From: an uncultured Dialister sp.
GTDB taxonomy: Bacteria > Bacillota_C > Negativicutes > Veillonellales > Dialisteraceae
Reading direction: 5' to 3'
Assembly (NCBI GenBank): GCA_900557365.1
Contig: UPXR01000002.1
Span: 115,390 to 179,389, forward strand
Length of the DNA stretch: 64,000 nt
Each line of letters opens with the position of its first letter. Positions within the stretch are counted from its first letter, which is position 1. The notes beneath the pieces are model-generated. The model ran no database searches. It was not told the origin of the DNA and saw nothing but the letters and a program-made list of their open reading frames with translations. Below, piece by piece: positions 24,633 to 33,793 of this stretch. Made by a program: the position numbers and the translations under genes.

Positions 24633-26381
24633 TTGGAATCAAAACGTGATTTTATATGGAAAATGGGAGGCCAGCAGGGGCAGGGTGTAGAATCCTGCGG
24701 GGAAATTCTGGGCCGTGTACTGGCGCAGGAAGGCTACAATCTCTTCAGTCAGAGACTTTTTGCATCCCGCATCAAGGGCGGTCATACCACCATTGCGCTG
24801 CGCATTGCGACAAAAGTTGTTTCGACCATCGGAGAAAGGGTAGACTGCCTGGTGGCACTGGATCAGGAAACGATTGATATCCATGAATGCGAAGTGCCGA
24901 AGGGCGGCGTTATTATTGCGGACAGCGCTTTCCATCCGAAGGTGGAAGAGCATTCCGGCAAAATCCTTCTGGCACTTCCGATTACGGATCTGGCCAAAAA
25001 GTACGGCAGCATGCAGATGAAAAATATCGCAGCTCTGGGCATGAGCGCCGGCGTACTGGGATTCCCGGAAGATCCGTTCTACGGATTCATTGCGGACCGC
25101 TTCAAGAAAAAGGGCGAAGAAATTATTTCCAAGAATAAGGATATCTTCAAGGAAGGCTATGATACGGCGGTAGAAGCACTTCACGGTGTTTCCATGGGCA
25201 AGCTGCCGGTTCCGGAAAAAGCAGATCAGCTGTATCTGCTGGGAAATGAAGCTGCTGCACTCGGCGCCATCTCCGCAGGTGCCCGGTTCATGGCTTCCTA
25301 TCCGATTACACCGGCTTCCGAAATCATGGAATACATGATCAAGGTCATTCACAAAATCAACGGCACGGTCGTACAGACGGAGGATGAGCTTTCTTCCTGC
25401 ATGATGGCTATGGGCGCCGGCTATGCCGGGGTTCGTGCCTTTACCGCAACGAGCGGCCCCGGGCTGTCCCTGATGGCGGAATCCATTTCCATGGCATGCA
25501 TGGCGGAAATCCCGGTCGTTATCATTGATGTGATGCGTGCAGGTCCGTCTACCGGTATGGCTACCAAAGTAGAACAGAGCGATATCCGGTATGCTGTCGG
25601 CAGCGGCCACGGCGATGCGGAAAAAATCGTCCTGGCGGCTTCTTCCATCGAAGACTGCTACTACATCACCCAGGAAGCCTTCAACCTGGCGGAAAAATAC
25701 CAGACTCCGGTCATTCTTCTTTCCGACCTGCAGTTCGGCATGTGCAAGCAGTCCGTACCGGCCTTTGATCCGGATCGGATTGCCATCGAAAGAGGCAAGC
25801 TGGTTACGGAAGGACTTCCGGAACTGGATACGAAAAAGAAGGCGTACTTCGACCGCTTTGCCAATACGGAAGACGGCATTTCCCCGAGAACGATTCCCGG
25901 CGTGAAGAACGGACTGTTCCTTTCCACCGGTCTGGAACACAATACCTACGGGAAACCGGCGGAAGGTGCAGATATGCGCGTGATGGAAATGGAAAAGCGG
26001 CACAGAAAGTTTGCCGGCGTTTCCAAAGACATTCAGCCGTTTACCGTACGGCATGAAGAAACCGATGCAGATCTGCTGTTCATCGGCATTACTTCCACCG
26101 GCGGTGCGATTGAGGAAGCATGCGACGCATTGGAAGCAGAGGGAAGAAAGGTTAACCACCTGCATCTGCGGCTGGTTTCTCCGTTCCCGGCGGAAGAGCT
26201 TCGTCCGTATATCGAAGGGGCCAAGAAGGTTCTGATTGTGGAAGAAAATATGACAGCCCAGCTGCGGGAGCTCTTTGCCGCACACTTCTCCTGCCATGAA
26301 AAGCTGCTTAGCTGTTTGCAGTATGACGGAACTCCGTTCAAGGCATCTGTCATTCTGGCTAAAGCAAAGGAGGTTTTCTGA
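24633..26381 (+). CDS. korA: 2-oxoacid:ferredoxin oxidoreductase, fused gamma-alpha subunit
   Basis: Large subunit of an enzyme that oxidatively decarboxylates a 2-oxoacid, most likely 2-oxoglutarate, to the acyl-CoA with reduction of ferredoxin. The 582 residues comprise a gamma domain (about 1-190; MGGQQGQGVESCGEILGRVL, SRIKGGHTT) fused to the alpha domain (YPITPASEIMEYM, ATSGPGLSLMAESI) and a C-terminal transketolase-like part. The start is TTG 24633, 8 bases after AAGGAGG; an in-frame ATG at 24450 overlaps the porin terminator and is rejected. korB follows after 2 bases. Confidence 0.9.
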   Translation: MESKRDFIWKMGGQQGQGVESCGEILGRVLAQEGYNLFSQRLFASRIKGGHTTIALRIATKVVSTIGERVDCLVALDQETIDIHECEVPKGGVIIADSAFHPKVEEHSGKILLALPITDLAKKYGSMQMKNIAALGMSAGVLGFPEDPFYGFIADRFKKKGEEIISKNKDIFKEGYDTAVEALHGVSMGKLPVPEKADQLYLLGNEAAALGAISAGARFMASYPITPASEIMEYMIKVIHKINGTVVQTEDELSSCMMAMGAGYAGVRAFTATSGPGLSLMAESISMACMAEIPVVIIDVMRAGPSTGMATKVEQSDIRYAVGSGHGDAEKIVLAASSIEDCYYITQEAFNLAEKYQTPVILLSDLQFGMCKQSVPAFDPDRIAIERGKLVTEGLPELDTKKKAYFDRFANTEDGISPRTIPGVKNGLFLSTGLEHNTYGKPAEGADMRVMEMEKRHRKFAGVSKDIQPFTVRHEETDADLLFIGITSTGGAIEEACDALEAEGRKVNHLHLRLVSPFPAEELRPYIEGAKKVLIVEENMTAQLRELFAAHFSCHEKLLSCLQYDGTPFKASVILAKAKEVF

Positions 26382-26383
26382 TT

Positions 26384-27250
26384 ATGGCTACACCGAGAGA
26401 TTATAAAAACACCATCGTTCCGAACTGGTGCCCCGGCTGCGGGGATTACGGCATCCAGAATGCCATTCAGCAGGTTTGTGCCAGAAAAGGCTGGCCGAAT
26501 GAATCCATTACCCTGATTTCCGGCATCGGCTGCTCTTCCCGTATCGGAGGCTATCAGTACTGCTACGGGGCGCATACGACGCACGGCCGGGCGCTTCCTT
26601 TCGCACAGGGAATCAAATGTGCGAATAAGGATACCCATCTGATTGTCTGCTCCGGAGACGGTGATTCCTACGCTATCGGTCTGGGTCATGCTATGCATGC
26701 CATGAAGCGGAATATGGACATCACCTACCTGGTATTCGACAATCAGGTGTATGGGCTGACCAAGGGTCAGACATCCCCGGCCTCCTCCAAGGGCTTCGTG
26801 ACAAAGACCACTCCGGACGGAAATCCGCTGACTCCGCTGAATACGGCAGCAATGGCCATTGCTGCAGGAGCTACCTTTGTTGCACAGGGCTATGCCGTAG
26901 ACGGAAAGAATCTGCCGGATATCATCGAAAAGGCAGTGGATCACAAGGGCTTCTCCTACGTGAATATCTTTACCCCCTGCGTGACCTTCAACCACATGAA
27001 TACCGTTCAGTGGTACAATGAACATCTGAAAAAGATTGAAGATGTTCAGCAGGACTACGATCCCGCCGATAAGGGCGCGGCTCTTCATCTGCTGGCAGAA
27101 ACGGACAGCCTTGTCACCGGCGTGATTTATGAGGAAAAGGATGCAGTTTCTTTCGGAGATATCGTGCCGTCCAAGGACATTTGTCTGGTGGATCATGTAG
27201 AAAAACCGAGCAGAGAACTCTTTGACGATCTCTGCAGCGAATTCCGGTAA
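26384..27250 (+). CDS. korB: 2-oxoacid:ferredoxin oxidoreductase, beta subunit
   Basis: Thiamine-diphosphate-binding subunit, 288 residues. NWCPGCGDYG near the start and GIGCSSRIGGY bring Cys ligands for the 4Fe-4S cluster. The TPP/Mg motif is CSGDGDSYAIGLGH...FDNQVYGLTKGQTSP. No ferredoxin-like delta domain is encoded nearby, which fits the two-subunit KorAB type rather than four-subunit pyruvate or isovalerate enzymes; substrate remains inference. Confidence 0.9.
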   Translation: MATPRDYKNTIVPNWCPGCGDYGIQNAIQQVCARKGWPNESITLISGIGCSSRIGGYQYCYGAHTTHGRALPFAQGIKCANKDTHLIVCSGDGDSYAIGLGHAMHAMKRNMDITYLVFDNQVYGLTKGQTSPASSKGFVTKTTPDGNPLTPLNTAAMAIAAGATFVAQGYAVDGKNLPDIIEKAVDHKGFSYVNIFTPCVTFNHMNTVQWYNEHLKKIEDVQQDYDPADKGAALHLLAETDSLVTGVIYEEKDAVSFGDIVPSKDICLVDHVEKPSRELFDDLCSEFR

Positions 27251-27331
27251 TTCTTTCGCAGTTTTCCCGACAGATACTGCACAGGAGGGGAATCCCCTGC
27301 TTTGAGTAAACGAAAAAGGAGCATGTAAGTT

Positions 27332-28393
27332 ATGGCATCGGATCGTATGATGGAATATTACTACTCCATGGGGCAGGACTGCCTGAGAGGCGGCAGTCCG
27401 GATGATGCCGTGGCCTATTTCAAGAAGGCGGCAAACCTGGGAACCCGGGAAGCAGCGTATGAAATCTGTGCCATCGGGCATCGATGGGAAACCGGCTCTG
27501 ACGGTCTGGAAAAGGATGAGAAAAAGGCAGAATACTGCTATAAAATCAGCGCCGAATACGGAATCGTTGAGGCCAATCTTCTTCTGGGCAAGCTGTATTT
27601 CCGCGGCATCGCCGGCAGCGGACCGAATCCGAGAAAGGCCCGGAAGGCCCTGGAAAAGGCCTGCGACGGCGGCAGTGCAGAAGCAGCTTCTCTGCTGGGA
27701 AAAATGTATGACGAAGGCATCATGGGCAATGTGAATCCGGGAAAGGCGTTCTGCTGCTATCTTCTGGCAGCGGAACGGGGGGATTCTGCAGCGATGCTCA
27801 TGACAGGGCTTTTCTATGCCCAGGGAACCAGTACGGCGAAGGATGTGAGCGCCGCAGAAATGTGGATCCGCAGGGGATGCGAAAAGGGAGATCCCGACGG
27901 AAAGGCTGTTCTTCGGGGATTCCTGTCAGTGGCCTGCGGAGAATATATTACCGGTGCTGCCGGCAGAATCGATCCGGAAAAGGCAGAGGCCATGGCGGAA
28001 GAGGCAGAAGCTTTGGGCAGCAAGGAGGCTTTCTGCCGTCTGGGAGAGGCGCTTCTGATGAAGAAGGACAGCCCCGACTATGGAGAAAAAGCCTTTCAGT
28101 GCTTCAAGCGTGCAGCCCGTCACCGGGTGCCCTTTGCGTATGCCCGGCTCGGACTTTGCTATGAAGCCGGCATCGGCACGGCGGCGGATATCCGGAAATC
28201 CGTAAAGTATTACAGGAAGTCTGCTGAGTCGGGAGATCCTTTCGGGATGGCGCATCTGGGATATGCCCTGGCCAACGGGGAAGGCGTCAGAAAAAACGAA
28301 AAAGAAGCTATGGAATGGCTCATTCGGGCCGCCATGCACGGAGATTCCGGCGCCATTAAGGTGCTGAAGGAGGATTATAATTACACACTGTAA
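27332..28393 (+). CDS. Sel1-repeat (TPR-like) protein
   Basis: 353 residues built from about eight Sel1-like repeats of 36 residues, for example EANLLLGKLYFRGIAG...ARKALEKACDGGSAEAASLLGKMYDEGI and AYARLGLCYEAGIGTAADIRKSVKYYRKSAESGDPFGMAHLGYALANGEGV. There is no signal peptide, so it is a cytosolic scaffold or adaptor. It lies 82 bp downstream of korB with its own ribosome site and may be co-transcribed, but a functional link to korAB is not shown by sequence. Confidence 0.85.
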   Translation: MASDRMMEYYYSMGQDCLRGGSPDDAVAYFKKAANLGTREAAYEICAIGHRWETGSDGLEKDEKKAEYCYKISAEYGIVEANLLLGKLYFRGIAGSGPNPRKARKALEKACDGGSAEAASLLGKMYDEGIMGNVNPGKAFCCYLLAAERGDSAAMLMTGLFYAQGTSTAKDVSAAEMWIRRGCEKGDPDGKAVLRGFLSVACGEYITGAAGRIDPEKAEAMAEEAEALGSKEAFCRLGEALLMKKDSPDYGEKAFQCFKRAARHRVPFAYARLGLCYEAGIGTAADIRKSVKYYRKSAESGDPFGMAHLGYALANGEGVRKNEKEAMEWLIRAAMHGDSGAIKVLKEDYNYTL

Positions 28394-28430
28394 GTTTATA
28401 TCCTGCTGCTTCATCATCCTGTATCGGAAA

Positions 28431-28465
28431 GATCTTTGCTTCCTCCGGGGAGCGAAGGTCTTTTT
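28431..28465 (+). terminator. Terminator of the kor/Sel1 unit
   Basis: GATCTTTGCTTCC-TCCGG-GGAGCGAAGGTC with G-U pairs and a following T5. Confidence 0.8.
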
Positions 28466-28575
28466 GATTCACCGTACGGGATGATTTGTTTTTTGAATTT
28501 CATAGTTTTGCCTGATTCATAAGAGACTGATCGCAGATCGGTTTCTTTGTCTTTTTATGGAAAAGAAGAGATTGA

Positions 28576-29760
28576 ATGGGAAACAACCGCACTTTTTTAT
28601 TGATTTATCTGGGTATGATGAGTGCTCTGGCGCCGCTGGCAACGGATATGTATCTTCCGGCACTTCCTGAGATTTCCTCCTTTTTCGGAATTTCCACATC
28701 AACGACGCAGATGACGCTGACCATGACGCTTGTGGGAATGGCAGTGGGACAGGTTCTGGGCGGACCGGTTTCGGACCGGCTGGGCCGCAAGCTTCCTATT
28801 CTTCTGGGAATGCTGGGATTTCTGGTGTCTGCTGTGGTGTGCTCTGTTGTGCAGGATATCGAAATATTCTTGTTTTTCCGGCTCATTATGGGCCTGTCCG
28901 GAGCTTTCGGCATCGTCATATCCCGGGCGGTAGCGAGGGATACGGAGGAAGGGCCGGAGCTGATGCGGTTCATGGCGCTTCTGATGATGGTGAACGGACT
29001 GGCACCGATCCTGGCGCCGGTGCTGGGCGCGCAGATCCTTCGGTTTGCAGAATGGCATGCCGTATTCGTTGCGCTGTCCATCGTGGGGATCCTGATGATT
29101 CTGGCTACGCTGGTTTTCCGGGAAACGCTGCATAAAGACAATCGTGTCCGGAATGTTTCCGACGGGTTTGTCGCTTTCGGGACACTGATGAAGGATCGGT
29201 ATTTCTTCGGTCACTGCCTGCTTCAATGCTTTATATTCGGCTCCTTCTTCTCCTACATTGCAGGCTCGTCTTTCCTGTTTCAGAATATTTATCATGTATC
29301 CCCGCAGATATTCAGCTATATTTTCGGCGGCATCGGCATAGGACTGATGATTGCCGGCATCATTCCGGCCCGTATGGCCGGAGCGGTCCGGGAAATTGTC
29401 CTGCTGAAATGGGCAGTGCTGGTACCGATGGCAGGCTCTTTCTTTTTCCTGGCAGGAATTATCCTGGAGGCGCCGATCTGGTACAGCATTGCTGTGCTTT
29501 TCCTGACGATTACGCCTCTTTCCGTTATGGGGGCATCATCTGTATCTCTTGCACTTTCCCGGTGCGGAAAAAATGCAGGGAGCGGCTCTGCACTGATCGG
29601 TTTCTTCTCCATGATCCTGGGCGGCGCCATGATGCCTGTAGTGGGAATTGCCGGAGATCAGACGGCTCTTCCCATGGCGCTGATCATGTCGTTCTTCTAC
29701 ATTCTGGCCAATATCGTTCTGGCAACGATGATCCTTCCCGAGCACCGTCATGAAGGCTGA
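28576..29760 (+). CDS. MFS multidrug exporter, Bcr/CflA type
   Basis: 394 residues with 12 predicted membrane helices. The N-terminus matches the DHA1 Bcr/CflA family: PLATDMYLPALPEIS, then motif A GGPVSDRLGRKLPIL between helices 2 and 3, and RAVARDTEEG. Such proteins export antibiotics or small metabolites by proton antiport; the substrate is unknown. It stands alone. Confidence 0.9.
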   Translation: MGNNRTFLLIYLGMMSALAPLATDMYLPALPEISSFFGISTSTTQMTLTMTLVGMAVGQVLGGPVSDRLGRKLPILLGMLGFLVSAVVCSVVQDIEIFLFFRLIMGLSGAFGIVISRAVARDTEEGPELMRFMALLMMVNGLAPILAPVLGAQILRFAEWHAVFVALSIVGILMILATLVFRETLHKDNRVRNVSDGFVAFGTLMKDRYFFGHCLLQCFIFGSFFSYIAGSSFLFQNIYHVSPQIFSYIFGGIGIGLMIAGIIPARMAGAVREIVLLKWAVLVPMAGSFFFLAGIILEAPIWYSIAVLFLTITPLSVMGASSVSLALSRCGKNAGSGSALIGFFSMILGGAMMPVVGIAGDQTALPMALIMSFFYILANIVLATMILPEHRHEG

Positions 29761-29776
29761 GCGGTATTTCTCCGTA

Positions 29777-29785
29777 TGGTATAAT
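29777..29785 (+). promoter_or_regulatory. Extended -10 promoter of the B3/4 gene
   Basis: TGGTATAAT, about 26 bases before the ATG. Confidence 0.6.
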
Positions 29786-29810
29786 AAACAGATGAAACGG
29801 AGGTTTTACT

Positions 29811-30545
29811 ATGCAGGTCATTTTCGATAAAGAATTATTTGATGAAATCCCCGGCCTCTGCGTGGGGATCATAGCGCTTCGTGCGGCGGATAACCGGGGA
29901 GTCAATCAGGAAGCGGATGCTTTCCGGAGCCGGTGCTGTACGGAGGCCAATCTTCTTCTGAAAATCAATCCGCACATGGCCGATCCGGAAATCGACCGGT
30001 ATGCCCGGGTGATGGAAAAGCTGTCCATGAAGGGTGTCCAGACAGCACTCATGGATGTTTTCGCCGATTACCGGGAAGGCCTGGAAGCCGGGCAGGAACC
30101 GGACGGGGAAAATCCGGAAGTGCTTTCTCTGCCCAAGAAGGCGGATCTGGAAGAACTTACCGGATCGGACATTCTGGAGCGGCGCAGTCCGATCTCCGAC
30201 ATGATCCGGGGCGCCATGCTGAAATTCCATGTGGAAATCCATGCGTATGACATGGGGGACCGGACCCGTCCGCTGTGTGTCCGGAAAAAAGACGGCCGCT
30301 GGAATGTGTACCTGGGAGAGGAGCCGGCGACAGAGGACTGGCTGGGCAGCGGAGAACAGGCCGGAAAGGTGACTGCTGATTCGGAAAATATTCTGGTCCT
30401 GATTACCGGATTTGCACCGAATCGGAAGAAGGTGGCGTCTGCCCGGAATGAACTGGCACGGCGCATGAAATCTGCCTTTGACCGCACCGCAGAGGTGGGC
30501 TGGCTGGAGGGAGACACCCATGAATTCACCGCTGATATCGGATAA
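29811..30545 (+). CDS. B3/4 (tRNA-synthetase-like) domain protein
   Basis: 244 residues. The start EIPGLCVGIIALRAADNRGVNQ and the middle ERRSPISDMIRGAMLKFHVEIHAYDMG resemble free-standing B3/4 domains, which are related to the editing module of phenylalanyl-tRNA synthetase beta chain. The end (ENILVLITGFAPNRKKVASARNELARRM) also fits. A role in clearing mischarged tRNA is plausible but unproven. GGAGG precedes the start. Its 3' end overlaps the next gene by 26 bases, indicating coupling. Confidence 0.65.
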   Translation: MQVIFDKELFDEIPGLCVGIIALRAADNRGVNQEADAFRSRCCTEANLLLKINPHMADPEIDRYARVMEKLSMKGVQTALMDVFADYREGLEAGQEPDGENPEVLSLPKKADLEELTGSDILERRSPISDMIRGAMLKFHVEIHAYDMGDRTRPLCVRKKDGRWNVYLGEEPATEDWLGSGEQAGKVTADSENILVLITGFAPNRKKVASARNELARRMKSAFDRTAEVGWLEGDTHEFTADIG

Positions 30546-31203
30546 GGAAATCCGCTATGCTGCCATTGATTTTGAAACAGCTTACTGGGGGCCGGGAAGC
30601 GCGTGCTCCCTGGGAATTGTGGTCAGCAACGGGAAGGAGGTTGTGGATGAATGGTATCATCTCATCCGTCCCTATTCCCTGCATTTTGACAAAAACTGCA
30701 TGAAGGTGAACGGTATCCGTCCGGAGGATGTGGAGGGAGAGGAAACTTTTCCGGCCTTCCTGGAGGATATTGCGGAACGTCTGGAAGGAACGGTGGTTTT
30801 TGCCCACAATGCCCGTTTCGACATGGGCGTACTGGCACAGGCGCTTTCCCTGTACGGACTGCCTTCGATTCGGTTTCTCTACGGGGATACGGTGCCGCTT
30901 TCCCGGGCACTCTGGAAGGACCTGGAGAACCACAAGCTGAATACGGTGGCAGATGCGCTCGGCTTTGATTTTCATCATCACCGGGCCCTGGATGATGCAA
31001 GGGCCTGTGAGTACATCGTGCGGAAAGCACTGGGGCAAACCGGTGCGGAAAGCATAGAGGCTCTGATGAAGAGTACCGGCCAGGAGCTGAAGAAATTCAC
31101 CAAGGCGCTGGGAAGGCCGAAAGCAAAGCGGGTGCGGAACAAGTCCTATGGGATGATTGTTCCTGCCGGGCAGATCATCGGAGAAGCCGGTCAGAAAAAA
31201 TAG
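30520..31203 (+). CDS. DnaQ-like 3'-5' exonuclease
   Basis: 227 residues with the DEDDh exonuclease motifs: YAAIDFETAYWG (Asp, Glu), VVFAHNARFDMGVL (Asp) and HHHRALDDARACEY (His, Asp). It resembles the proofreading epsilon subunit fold but stands alone and has a basic C-terminal tail (GRPKAKRVRNKS). The start at ATG 30520 is chosen for GGAGGGA 8 bases upstream. It overlaps the end of the B3/4 gene. Confidence 0.9.
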   Translation: MNSPLISDKEIRYAAIDFETAYWGPGSACSLGIVVSNGKEVVDEWYHLIRPYSLHFDKNCMKVNGIRPEDVEGEETFPAFLEDIAERLEGTVVFAHNARFDMGVLAQALSLYGLPSIRFLYGDTVPLSRALWKDLENHKLNTVADALGFDFHHHRALDDARACEYIVRKALGQTGAESIEALMKSTGQELKKFTKALGRPKAKRVRNKSYGMIVPAGQIIGEAGQKK

Positions 31204-31234
31204 AGAGATCTCCTCAGGGGGATCTCTTTTTTTG
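31203..31234 (+). terminator. Terminator of the exonuclease gene
   Basis: AGAGATCTCC-TCAG-GGGGATCTCT hairpin plus T6. Confidence 0.9.
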
Positions 31235-31397
31235 ATGGAATTTTCAGGGGAAAAGCACTGCGGAAAATCGGAGCAGGCAGGTTACGGAAACAGGAAGGTA
31301 TCAGCCCGGCAGCAGGGAGAAAAAGCAGGTCCGGGCACGCAAAAACGGCATAACCGCATCGGAGTGCAGTCATGCCGCTGTAAAGATTTCTGCTTTT

Positions 31398-32582
31398 TTA
31401 TTGCTGGGCTTCCCGAAGCTTTTCAAGGAAGAATTTCGTGTTTTCCGTCAGATCCGGGCCTTCTGTCTGGAGAGCGCCGCCGACGAGGAAAATGGAATCC
31501 GGGCCGTAGGTCCGGTACATATCCCGGAAGAGCTGCCAGCGCATACCGCCGGAGGGAACGGGGAAAATGGAGTTCAGGTCACCCATGTTTTCTTCCGTGC
31601 CTTCACAGATTTTCTGGCATACGTCCCGGGAGAAGGAGAATCGTCCTCCGAAACTTGTGAAGATAACCGCATCCGCACCGGCCAGGCGGGAGAGCTGTCC
31701 GTAGTAGCAGAAGGGGGAAATGCCGGAATCTTCGGACAGGACAAGCGGGCCGGAGAAGCTGGGATGGAGGAAAATGGGCAGGTGGAAATCATCCGCTCTT
31801 GCCAGATCGCGGATGAGGGTAAAGCCCGTGAGGCCCGGTGCAGCCATGATGCCGTCCGCGCCGATTTCCTGAGCGGCGTAGGCACGGTCCAGGAACTGCA
31901 GGCCGTCGGCGGTGCAGTTGGCGATGTACATGGATTTTCCTCCGGTCTTTTCATTGGCATCGGCAATGGCCATGACGGACTGCAGGACTCTTTCCCTGAA
32001 CGGCGCATAGTCCTGATTCAGCAGGCTGTGGTCGTCCTTGATGATGGGGCAGCCGCCGACAGCCAGGTCATAGACCATCTTGGCCAGCTCCTTCGGAGAA
32101 CGTCCCAGGGGCTTGACGGCGGACATGAGGATGGGGCCTCTTTCTACGCCGCAGAGCTCGCGAATGCCGGTGCGGCCGAAGCGGGGGCCGGGGTAATCGT
32201 TATACATCGGATCGGGCAGTTCAAAGGACATGAGACGGATTCCCGGCTGAAGGCTCGTGTTTCCGAAAAGCATATTGAGGAGCTCGGACATTTCACTGCC
32301 TACTGCGTCGGGGTCATAGGAAATCACCGCGTAGTAAGCGCCTTCCTCTGCCTTTTTGAGGTCTTCGATCTGACCGATGACGGTGTTCTCGATTTCCGTG
32401 CCTTTAATCAGCTCGTAGGGGCATTCCACGGTCTGCTCCAGGGCGATGCCGAGGGCAATTTTTTTGGCTTCGTCATAATCAGGGGCAGCAATGCGGTAGG
32501 TCGCGGTAAAGCGGGAGGACTGTTTCAGATCTTCCGACAGTTCGGCAAATAATTCACTTTCAAAAAACGGAGTTTCCTTCAT
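31398..32582 (-). CDS. RuBisCO-like protein (form IV, non-carboxylating)
   Basis: 394 residues with the RuBisCO large-subunit fold. Kept are the loop-1 Lys (SAVKPLGRSP, Lys157), the metal-site Lys-Asp-Asp (GGCPIIKDDH, Lys182-Asp184), the loop-5 His (FLHPSFSGP, His273), and the phosphate loops PSGG (343-346) and VGGAL (367-371). Changed are the metal-ligand Glu, here His185, and the loop-6 Lys, here replaced in FTSFGGRFSFS. It therefore should not fix CO2. Relatives act as enolases, isomerases or decarboxylases on sugar phosphates; no methionine-salvage or apionate genes lie nearby to name a reaction. It begins 14 bp after a GT2 glycosyltransferase gene and is probably co-transcribed with it. 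Confidence 0.85.
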   Translation of the reverse strand: MKETPFFESELFAELSEDLKQSSRFTATYRIAAPDYDEAKKIALGIALEQTVECPYELIKGTEIENTVIGQIEDLKKAEEGAYYAVISYDPDAVGSEMSELLNMLFGNTSLQPGIRLMSFELPDPMYNDYPGPRFGRTGIRELCGVERGPILMSAVKPLGRSPKELAKMVYDLAVGGCPIIKDDHSLLNQDYAPFRERVLQSVMAIADANEKTGGKSMYIANCTADGLQFLDRAYAAQEIGADGIMAAPGLTGFTLIRDLARADDFHLPIFLHPSFSGPLVLSEDSGISPFCYYGQLSRLAGADAVIFTSFGGRFSFSRDVCQKICEGTEENMGDLNSIFPVPSGGMRWQLFRDMYRTYGPDSIFLVGGALQTEGPDLTENTKFFLEKLREAQQ

Positions 32583-32596
32583 AGAACCAGGTCCTT

Positions 32597-33562
32597 TCAG
32601 TTTTCATTATCTTGTTCGTGAGTCAGGCGATACGGATTATCCTTTCTGCCGGCTGTATCATCGGACAGCCAGTAGAGAGGACGGTTTTTGGCTTCTTCGT
32701 AAATGTGTCCCAGGTATTCGCCCAGGATGCCCAGGCACATCAGGTTCAGGCTTCCGAAAAGGGAAACCAGGATGGTCATGGTAGCCCAGCCCGGTACAGA
32801 CTGTCCCATGATGACACAGTACAGGACGTGAATGACCACCAGGATGCCTGCAAGGCCTGCCAGGAAGCCGATATAAAGAGACAGGCGGAGAGGAAGGGTG
32901 GAATTGGTAATGACACCGTCCAGTGCAAGGGACATCATCTTTTTCAGCGAGAATTTCGATACGCCGGAATGACGGGCCGGTGCGGTAAATTTTACCGTGG
33001 TCTGGCGGAATCCCAGCCCGCCCACGATTCCGCGGATGAAACGGCTGTGTTCCCGGAACCGGCGAAAGACATCCAGGGCTTTCCGGTCCATCAGTCGGAA
33101 GTCGGATCCGCCGGGAACAATCGGCGTGGTGGAAATCGCATTGATGATCTTATAGTAGCCTTTGGAGGTGACTTTTTTGACGGCGCCTGCATCTTCGGTG
33201 GCCAGACGGACGGTCTGAACAATGTCATAGCCTTCCTGCCATTTTTCAATGAGCTTGGGAATCAGGGCCGGCGGATGCTGCAGATCTCCGTCCATGGTGA
33301 TGACCGCGTCGCCTGCTGCAAAGTCCATCCCGCAGGTGATGGCAATCTGGTGTCCGAAATTCCGGGCAAAGGTGAGGGCCCGTACGTGGGGATCATGTTC
33401 TGCCAGCTCATGGATCAGAGCATCTGTCCGATCCCTGGAACCGTCATTGACATAGATGACCTCATAATCCAGTCCGGTTTCCTTCATAACCTTTGTCACT
33501 TCATCGTGGAAGAACACCACATTGCCCTCTTCATTGTATACGGGTGTCACAATTGATATCAT
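32597..33562 (-). CDS. GT2 glycosyltransferase, polyprenyl-phosphate sugar transferase type (GtrB/CsbB-like)
   Basis: 321 residues. The GT-A domain has SIVTPVYNEEGNV, VNDGSRDRT and the metal-binding MDGDLQHPP, and is followed by two C-terminal membrane helices (LYIGFLAGLAGILVVIHVLYCVI and MTILVSLFGSLNLMCLGILGEYLGHIY). This arrangement is typical of enzymes that load a sugar onto undecaprenyl phosphate for modification of cell-surface polymers. It is the first gene of a two-gene unit with the RuBisCO-like protein. Confidence 0.9.
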   Translation of the reverse strand: MISIVTPVYNEEGNVVFFHDEVTKVMKETGLDYEVIYVNDGSRDRTDALIHELAEHDPHVRALTFARNFGHQIAITCGMDFAAGDAVITMDGDLQHPPALIPKLIEKWQEGYDIVQTVRLATEDAGAVKKVTSKGYYKIINAISTTPIVPGGSDFRLMDRKALDVFRRFREHSRFIRGIVGGLGFRQTTVKFTAPARHSGVSKFSLKKMMSLALDGVITNSTLPLRLSLYIGFLAGLAGILVVIHVLYCVIMGQSVPGWATMTILVSLFGSLNLMCLGILGEYLGHIYEEAKNRPLYWLSDDTAGRKDNPYRLTHEQDNEN

Positions 33563-33595
33563 ATCTGCCTCCGCATGTGTAAATTCACAATCTAT

Positions 33596-33604
33596 ATTAT
33601 AACA
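33596..33604 (-). promoter_or_regulatory. Extended -10 promoter of the GT2 gene
   Basis: On the minus strand TGTTATAAT, about 35 bases upstream of the ATG. Confidence 0.6.
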
Positions 33605-33747
33605 CAGGATTTTTCTGCATTATGGAAAAGAACTGTCCTTCGGGAGATTCCTCCGGGTCAGTCTCAGTATAGCAGAAAGGTTTCTGATTCCTTTTAAGGA
33701 ATTCTTACATTTTTTTAAACTCGGGCGAAACAGGGGAAAACGGACAG

Positions 33748-33785
33748 AAAAAAAACGGCCGTTCCCGAAGGAGCTGCCGCTTTTG
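33748..33785 (-). terminator. Terminator of the first beta-helix gene
   Basis: On the minus strand CGGCAGCTCC-TTCG-GGAACGGCCG (two mismatches) followed by T8. Confidence 0.7.
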
Positions 33786-33793
33786 CTGCGGGA

